The translations under genes were made by a program, and so were the position numbers. A stretch of DNA of 9,593 nucleotides from Comamonadaceae bacterium (GTDB lineage Bacteria > Pseudomonadota > Gammaproteobacteria > Burkholderiales > Burkholderiaceae_C): NCBI GenBank assembly GCA_947460165.1, contig CANHKH010000090.1, positions 1 to 9,593 on the forward strand, in the 5' to 3' direction. The notes under the pieces are model-generated. The model worked only from the letters and a program-made list of their open reading frames with translations. It was not told where the DNA came from and searched no databases. Positions 5,947 through 9,593 of the stretch are shown here, one piece after another (position 1 is the stretch's first letter; each line of letters begins with the position of its first letter).

Positions 5947-6570
5947 GTGAATGCCCTCACCCGCAAATTCACCATAGACGGTCCGGCCGGCCTGTTAGAG
6001 CTGGCCGAGGACGCGGCCGTGGGGCCAGAGCGCGGCACGGCAGTGATTGCGCACCCGCACCCGCTGTTTGGCGGCACCATGGACAACAAGGTGGTGCAAA
6101 CCTTGGCCCGCGCCTTCACGCAGTGCGGCTGGCGCACCTTGCGGTTGAACTTCAGGGGGGTGGGCGCCAGCGCTGGCAGCCACGACGAGGGTCGGGGCGA
6201 GCTCCAAGACCTGCTGGCCGCCGTGGCCCAAGCCCCGCTGGACGCGCCGCTGGCCCTGGCCGGCTTTTCATTCGGGGCTTTTGTCACCACGCAGGCCGTG
6301 GCGCAGTTGGCTGGACAGCGCGAGGTGGCCAAATTGGTGCTGGTGGGCACCGCCGCCAGCCGTTTTGAGGTGGCAGCCATCCCGCCAGAGGCCCATGACA
6401 AGACCTTGGTGATCCACGGCGAGGCCGACGACACCGTGCCCTTGTCGGCGGTGATGGATTGGGCCAGACCGCAGGCCTTGCCAGTCATGGTCGTGCCCGG
6501 TGGGGGGCATTTCTTTCATGGACAATTGCCCCTTCTCAAAGGCTTAGTGGTGCGACACCTGGGCCTTTGA
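5947..6570 (+). CDS. Alpha/beta hydrolase
   Basis: Cytoplasmic alpha/beta-fold hydrolase of 207 aa, small and apparently lacking a large cap domain. AHPHPLFGGTMDNKVVQTLA (35-54) is the His-rich motif typical of this subgroup, next to the oxyanion-hole region. NFRGVGASAGSHDEGRGE (68-85) follows. The nucleophile elbow is GFSFG (106-110) with Ser108; the acid is probably Asp161 in HGEADDTVP, and the base His188 in PGGGHFFHG. All three triad residues are therefore present. The substrate is unknown; esterase-type chemistry is the default expectation. The start is assigned to GTG at 5947, 8 bp after the ferredoxin stop. The next in-frame ATG (6079) falls inside the conserved motif and would remove the first strands. 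No clear Shine-Dalgarno is seen, so translation may depend on coupling to the ferredoxin gene. Confidence 0.85.
   Translation: MNALTRKFTIDGPAGLLELAEDAAVGPERGTAVIAHPHPLFGGTMDNKVVQTLARAFTQCGWRTLRLNFRGVGASAGSHDEGRGELQDLLAAVAQAPLDAPLALAGFSFGAFVTTQAVAQLAGQREVAKLVLVGTAASRFEVAAIPPEAHDKTLVIHGEADDTVPLSAVMDWARPQALPVMVVPGGGHFFHGQLPLLKGLVVRHLGL
6536..6570 (+). terminator. Inverted repeat at the hydrolase stop codon, possible weak terminator
   Basis: A perfect 8-bp inverted repeat (TCAAAGGC 6536-6543, GCCTTTGA 6563-6570) encloses a second 4-bp stem (GGTG / CACC) with a 3-nt loop; the stop codon lies in the 3' arm. A T-rich stretch follows (6576-6603) but not as an immediate uninterrupted run, so termination may be inefficient. 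Confidence 0.4.
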
Positions 6571-6682
6571 TCTAAGTTTCCTGACTTTTTCTTTCTAAAT
6601 TTCACATGGCAGCCCTGAGCAGCGCTTTTTGGCGCCCCGCCTTGCCGCCTTTTTTCATTGGTTTTTTGTGCCCCTTTTGACG

Positions 6683-7870
6683 ATGCTTCGTTTCGCCCTT
6701 TCCTTTTGTGCGGCCTTGATTGGCTTGAGCGGCTTGGCCTTGCCCGCTGCCGCCCAAGCGCCCCAGCCTCTGGAAATTGCGGCTCGCTCTTACCTGGTGC
6801 TGGACGTCACGGCCAACCAATACCTGGCCGCCCACGAGATCGACACCCCCGTGGAGCCGGCCTCGCTGACCAAGCTGATGACGGCTTATTTGGTGTTTGA
6901 TGCCCTGAAATCCAAAAAATTGCAGCTCAAGCAGACCCTGGGCGTGAGCGAGCGGGCCTGGAAGATGCCGGGCTCGCGCATGTTCATAGACCCCAAGATG
7001 CAGGTGCCTGTGGAGGACCTGGTCAAGGGCATGATCGTGCAGTCGGGCAACGATGCGACGGTGGCGCTGGCCGAAGGCTTGAGCGGCAGTGTGGAGCGCT
7101 TTGTGCAGCGCATGAATGAGCAGGCCAAGGCGCTGGGCATGCCCAACACGGTCTACAAAAACCCCGAGGGCCTGACCGAGCCTGGCCACCTGACCACGGC
7201 GCGTGATTTGGCGGTGTTGTCGACCCGCCTGATGGCCGATTTCCCCGAGTACGTGGCCTATTACGCCATCAAGAAGTACCGGTACGCGGGCACGCCTGCG
7301 GCCAATGACAGCAACCGCAACTTGTTGCTGTTTCGCGACCCGTCGGTCGATGGCCTGAAAACCGGCCACACCAGCGCGGCAGGTTACTGTCTGATTGCCA
7401 CCGCCAAACGCGATTTCCCCAACCTGGGAGCCGGCCAGCAACCCGGTGGCCGGCGTTTGCTGGTGGTGGTCCTGGGCACGGCCAACGAGAACGCCAGGGC
7501 CAGCGAGGCGCAAAAACTTTTGAACTGGGGCTTCACGGCTTACGAGGCGGTCAAGCTCTTCGATGGCGGCCAGGCCGTGGTCAGCCCGGCGGTCTGGAAA
7601 GGCAAGTCGCCCGTGGTCAAGCTCGGCCGCCCCTTGCCCATCGTGGTCGCGGTGCCCACTGGCACCGCCGGTCGGCTCAAAACCGAAGTGGTGCGGCCCG
7701 ACCCCTTGGTGGCGCCTTTTCAACGCGGTCAGGTGGTGGGCTCGCTCAAAATCACCAGCGAAGGCGCCACCGCCCCGCTGGCGCAGGTGCCCTTGGTGGC
7801 GCTGGAGGCGGTCGACGAAGCCGGCGTGCTGGGCCGGGCCTGGGACGCCCTTCGCCTGTGGATCAAGTGA
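6683..7870 (+). CDS. D-alanyl-D-alanine carboxypeptidase (PBP5/6-type, DacA/DacC family)
   Basis: Periplasmic low-molecular-mass penicillin-binding protein (395 aa) that trims the terminal D-Ala from peptidoglycan pentapeptides and so limits cross-linking. The N-terminus is a Sec signal peptide (hydrophobic about 4-20, probable cleavage after AAAQA). The three serine active-site motifs are intact: SLTK (61-64, Ser61 nucleophile, Lys64 base), SGN (121-123) and KTG (226-228). The C-terminal beta-rich domain (about 285-380) ends in an amphipathic helix around AWDALRLWIK, which fits peripheral membrane anchoring as in PBP5. ATG 6683 is chosen because it gives a normal signal peptide. In-frame GTG (6668) and TTG (6629) starts upstream would lengthen it, and no start has a good Shine-Dalgarno. 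The gene lies between the hydrolase gene and the str operon, 112 bp after the former, and probably has its own transcription start. Confidence 0.95.
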   Translation: MLRFALSFCAALIGLSGLALPAAAQAPQPLEIAARSYLVLDVTANQYLAAHEIDTPVEPASLTKLMTAYLVFDALKSKKLQLKQTLGVSERAWKMPGSRMFIDPKMQVPVEDLVKGMIVQSGNDATVALAEGLSGSVERFVQRMNEQAKALGMPNTVYKNPEGLTEPGHLTTARDLAVLSTRLMADFPEYVAYYAIKKYRYAGTPAANDSNRNLLLFRDPSVDGLKTGHTSAAGYCLIATAKRDFPNLGAGQQPGGRRLLVVVLGTANENARASEAQKLLNWGFTAYEAVKLFDGGQAVVSPAVWKGKSPVVKLGRPLPIVVAVPTGTAGRLKTEVVRPDPLVAPFQRGQVVGSLKITSEGATAPLAQVPLVALEAVDEAGVLGRAWDALRLWIK

Positions 7871-7897
7871 TTGGCCGGCCGGTTTGGCCAGATTCAT

Positions 7898-7926
7898 TTG
7901 CCCGCCAAGCGCCATGCTGCTACACT
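7898..7926 (+). promoter_or_regulatory. Sigma70-like promoter of the rpsL (str) operon
   Basis: TTGCCC (7898-7903, 4 of 6 consensus) and TACACT (7921-7926, 4 of 6) are separated by the optimal 17 nt, starting 28 bp after the carboxypeptidase stop. The predicted start near 7933 gives a leader of about 75 nt. The early leader can form a small hairpin (TTCCG...CGGAA, about 7935-7953). Confidence 0.55.
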
Positions 7927-7986
7927 GGCAGGCTTTTCCGACTTTCGGCGGAAGATTTTCGCGTGTTCATTTTCATGAACCACTTC

Positions 7987-8006
7987 AACGTTTAGGGACG
8001 TTTTTT
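7987..8006 (+). promoter_or_regulatory. rpsL ribosome-binding site inside a small hairpin
   Basis: The Shine-Dalgarno AGGGA (7994-7998) sits 9 nt before the rpsL ATG. It overlaps a 5-bp inverted repeat AACGT / ACGTT (7987-7991 and 7998-8002) with loop TTAGGG, followed by further T residues. The site could be presented in the loop or slightly sequestered; the stem is weak. Confidence 0.4.
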
Positions 8007-8007
8007 A

Positions 8008-8385
8008 ATGCCAACCATCAATCAGCTCGTGCGTCAGGGCCGCGAGGTCGAAAAGACCAAGTCCAAGAGCCCCGCGATGCAGAACTCTCCACAGCGCCGC
8101 GGCGTGTGCACCCGGGTGTACACCACGACGCCCAAAAAGCCCAACTCGGCGCTGCGCAAAGTCGCCAAAGTGCGCCTGACCAACGGCTTCGAGGTTATTT
8201 CTTACATCGGCGGCGAAGGCCACAACCTGCAGGAGCACTCGGTGGTGCTGGTGCGCGGCGGTCGTGTCAAAGACTTGCCGGGTGTGCGCTACCACATCGT
8301 GCGTGGCTCGCTGGACTTGCAAGGCGTGAAAGACCGCAAGCAGTCGCGCTCCAAGTACGGTGCCAAAAGGCCCAAGGCCAAGTAA
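8008..8385 (+). CDS. rpsL: 30S ribosomal protein S12
   Basis: Ribosomal protein S12 (125 aa) of the small-subunit decoding centre. The sequence is nearly invariant across bacteria: RRGVCTRVYTTTPKKPNSAL (30-49), LTNGFEVISYIGGEGHNLQE (57-76) and VRGGRVKDLPGVRYHIVRG (82-100). Lys43 and Lys88 (codon numbering), whose substitution gives streptomycin resistance, are both wild type, so a streptomycin-sensitive S12 is expected. Asp89, the usual site of RimO methylthiolation, is present. The N-terminal segment (VEKTKSKSPAMQNSPQ) differs from E. coli in a way typical of betaproteobacteria. It is the first gene of the str operon, preceded by a candidate promoter and an AGGGA ribosome-binding site. Confidence 0.99.
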   Translation: MPTINQLVRQGREVEKTKSKSPAMQNSPQRRGVCTRVYTTTPKKPNSALRKVAKVRLTNGFEVISYIGGEGHNLQEHSVVLVRGGRVKDLPGVRYHIVRGSLDLQGVKDRKQSRSKYGAKRPKAK

Positions 8386-8396
8386 TGTTGGTCGCT

Positions 8397-8561
8397 CGGC
8401 AGCACGGGGCTTTTGCGCCTTGGTGTTCTGCCGGAAAGCGCTGCAAATGATTGCAGTGGACTTTCATGGTGCTTGGCGGCCCTGGCCGGCCTGTCAAGCG
8501 AAGTGACCCAAGCGCCCATGGTGGGTGCCGGTCGAGTAAGTGAGGGTTGTTTGACCCTCGC
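8397..8561 (+). promoter_or_regulatory. Structured rpsL-rpsG intercistronic spacer (three hairpins)
   Basis: The 221-nt gap between rpsL and rpsG (8386-8606) holds no gene but three inverted repeats. H1 has a 6-bp perfect stem CGGCAG (8397-8402) / CTGCCG (8428-8433) with a smaller inner GGC/GCC pairing. H2 has CTGCAA / TTGCAG (8441-8456), extended by a G-U and a C-G pair to 8439-8458, with a 4-nt loop. H3 has GAGGGT / ACCCTC (8542-8559), extended by a U-G and a G-C pair to 8540-8561, with a 6-nt loop. None is followed by a T-run, so these are not intrinsic terminators. In E. coli the same spacer carries the S7 autoregulatory site. A matching role here is an inference from position and structure. 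Confidence 0.45.
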
Positions 8562-8606
8562 GGCCTTGCCCCCACGGGCGATGCCAACTGAAGCAAGAGG
8601 TGAAAC

Positions 8607-9080
8607 ATGCCACGTCGTCGCGAAGTCCCCAAACGTGAAATCCTGCCGGATCCGAAGTACGGCAACATCGAACTCGCCAAATTCATGAACGTCATCATGC
8701 AAGGCGGCAAAAAAGCAGTGGCCGAGCGCATCATTTATGGCGCGCTCGACTTCATCGAGAAAAAGAACCCAGGCAAAGACCCGATGGAAGCTTTTGCCAT
8801 CGCCATCAACAACATCAAGCCCATGGTGGAAGTCAAGTCCCGCCGTGTGGGCGGTGCCAACTACCAAGTGCCTGTGGAAGTTCGCCCTGTGCGTCGCTTG
8901 GCTTTGTCCATGCGCTGGCTCAAAGAAGCGGCCAAAAAGCGTGGCGAAAAGTCCATGTCTTTGCGCTTGGCCAACGAGCTGATGGAGGCCACCGAAGGCC
9001 GTGGCGGCGCCATGAAAAAGCGTGACGAAGTTCACCGCATGGCCGAAGCCAACAAGGCTTTCTCGCACTTTCGCTTCTAA
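8607..9080 (+). CDS. rpsG: 30S ribosomal protein S7
   Basis: Ribosomal protein S7 (157 aa), primary binder that nucleates assembly of the 30S head and lines the mRNA exit channel. Sequence landmarks are MPRRREVPKREILPDPKYG (1-19), KFMNVIMQGGKKAVAERIIY (25-44), NNIKPMVEVKSRRVGGANYQ (68-87, the beta-hairpin region), VPVEVRPVRRLALSMRWL (88-105) and the C-terminal KKRDEVHRMAEANKAFSHF. Length matches short S7 forms. The ATG has a good Shine-Dalgarno (AGAGGTG, 8596-8602). In the str operon S7 is normally the autogenous repressor, acting on the rpsL-rpsG spacer. Here the gene is followed by terminator-like hairpins before fusA. Confidence 0.99.
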   Translation: MPRRREVPKREILPDPKYGNIELAKFMNVIMQGGKKAVAERIIYGALDFIEKKNPGKDPMEAFAIAINNIKPMVEVKSRRVGGANYQVPVEVRPVRRLALSMRWLKEAAKKRGEKSMSLRLANELMEATEGRGGAMKKRDEVHRMAEANKAFSHFRF

Positions 9081-9086
9081 AGACCG

Positions 9087-9128
9087 CTGCGCGGGCCTTG
9101 GAAGCCCTGGGCCACGCAGTTTTTGTGT
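9087..9128 (+). terminator. Imperfect terminator-like hairpin just after rpsG
   Basis: Beginning 7 nt after the rpsG stop, CTGCG (9087-9091) pairs with CGCAG (9115-9119). Four further G-C pairs are separated by two mismatches, or an alternative inner GGGC/GCCC stem forms. The outer stem is followed at once by TTTTTGTGT. The mismatches make it a weak candidate. Confidence 0.35.
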
Positions 9129-9167
9129 CACGCGCAGGCTGTATGGTCTCGGTTTCCTGAGATCCGC

Positions 9168-9209
9168 TCGCTGTGCCAGAACAATCTGGCGCAGCGATTT
9201 TGTTTATTT
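9168..9209 (+). terminator. Strong terminator-like hairpin between rpsG and fusA
   Basis: CGCTGTGCCAG (9169-9179) and CTGGCGCAGCG (9186-9196) form an 11-bp stem with a single G-U wobble, extended by a T-A pair, with a 6-nt AACAAT loop. It is followed by ATTTTGTTTATTT (9197-9209). This is the form of an intrinsic terminator, located 27 nt before the fusA ATG. It may act as a partial attenuator or 3'-end stabiliser rather than a full stop. Confidence 0.7.
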
Positions 9210-9235
9210 GACTCTCCTTCTTCCTGAGGTTCATC

Positions 9236-9593
9236 ATGGCTCGCAAGACCCCCATCGAGCGTTATCGCAACATTGGTATTTCGGCGCACATCGACGCTGG
9301 CAAGACCACCACGACCGAACGCATTCTTTTCTACACCGGCGTGAACCACAAAATTGGTGAAGTTCATGACGGCGCGGCCACCATGGACTGGATGGAGCAA
9401 GAGCAAGAGCGTGGCATCACCATCACCTCTGCAGCCACCACCTGCTTTTGGAAGGGCATGGACCGCTCTTTCGAAGAGCACCGCATCAACAGCATTGACA
9501 CCCCCGGCCACGTGGACTTCACCATCGAGGTGGAGCGCTCCATGCGCGTGCTGGACGGCGCTTGCATGGTGTATTGCGCCGTGGGTGGCGTGC
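9236..9593 (+). CDS. fusA: Translation elongation factor G (3' partial)
   Basis: N-terminal 119 residues of EF-G, the GTPase that drives ribosomal translocation; the full protein is normally about 700 aa and continues past the window. The GTPase motifs are present: P-loop AHIDAGKT (17-24), switch I region ERGITITSAAT (58-68) and DTPGH (88-92, G3). The segment MDWMEQEQERGITI is highly characteristic of EF-G. ATG at 9236 is preceded by GAGG (9226-9229) with 6-nt spacing and gives the standard MARKTPIERYRNIGISAHID N-terminus. It is the third str-operon gene, expected to precede tuf outside the window. A terminator-like hairpin lies in its leader, so it may depend on read-through or on its own promoter. 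Confidence 0.98.
   Translation, partial: MARKTPIERYRNIGISAHIDAGKTTTTERILFYTGVNHKIGEVHDGAATMDWMEQEQERGITITSAATTCFWKGMDRSFEEHRINSIDTPGHVDFTIEVERSMRVLDGACMVYCAVGGV

Noticed and set aside
7871..7890. GC-rich GGCCGGCC palindrome and TGGCC/GGCCA repeat as the carboxypeptidase terminator.
   Set aside because: The stems are short or self-overlapping and no T-run follows, so I cannot support a terminator call.
6602..7915. A 437-codon open frame on the minus strand antisense to the carboxypeptidase.
   Set aside because: The sense gene has a signal peptide and all three penicillin-binding motifs. The antisense product is rich in Gly, His, Gln and Arg, as expected for a third-position-GC shadow.
8134..8274. 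Possible streptomycin-resistance substitutions in S12.
   Set aside because: Lys43 and Lys88 are both the wild-type residues.

Overview
The window looks like a chromosomal segment of a GC-rich betaproteobacterium in the order Burkholderiales, most likely family Comamonadaceae. This rests on the ribosomal protein S12/S7 and EF-G sequences, the long (about 300-residue) SAICAR synthase, and the order CopD/HemJ - VanZ - ferredoxin - hydrolase - D,D-carboxypeptidase - rpsL. I recalled that order rather than searching for it.

Left block (1-1692, plus strand): a cobalt-type nitrile hydratase operon. It holds the alpha subunit (5' end outside the window, with a His/Asp-rich N-terminal tail), the beta subunit and a small accessory protein. 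Both junctions are ATGA overlaps, so the three are almost certainly co-transcribed and translationally coupled. The enzyme hydrates nitriles to amides; the accessory protein resembles the beta N-terminus and presumably helps load cobalt.

Second block (1702-3802, minus strand): purC (purine synthesis), which converges on the nitrile hydratase operon with only 9 bp between stop codons, and fba (class II fructose-bisphosphate aldolase) upstream of it. A clear intrinsic terminator for fba sits 44 bp before the purC start codon.

Third block (3973-7870, plus strand, divergent from fba): a HemJ-like membrane haem protein, a large VanZ-family membrane protein, a thioredoxin-fold [2Fe-2S] ferredoxin, an alpha/beta hydrolase, and a secreted penicillin-binding D,D-carboxypeptidase. 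The first four are tightly packed. HemJ and ferredoxin both carry a -10-like hexamer exactly 6 nt before the ATG, which suggests leaderless transcripts.

Right block (7898-9593, plus strand): the start of the streptomycin (str) operon, with a sigma70-like promoter, rpsL, a structured 221-nt spacer, rpsG, then a strong terminator-like hairpin before fusA, which runs off the window.

Most of the window is core housekeeping sequence. I see no CRISPR array, tRNA, rRNA, insertion sequence or phage gene, and no clear undescribed multi-gene system. The most interesting signals are the position and His-rich tail of the nitrile hydratase, the RNA structures inside the str operon, and the possible leaderless promoters. 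No gene-free stretch exceeds 300 bases; the longest is the 221-nt rpsL-rpsG spacer.
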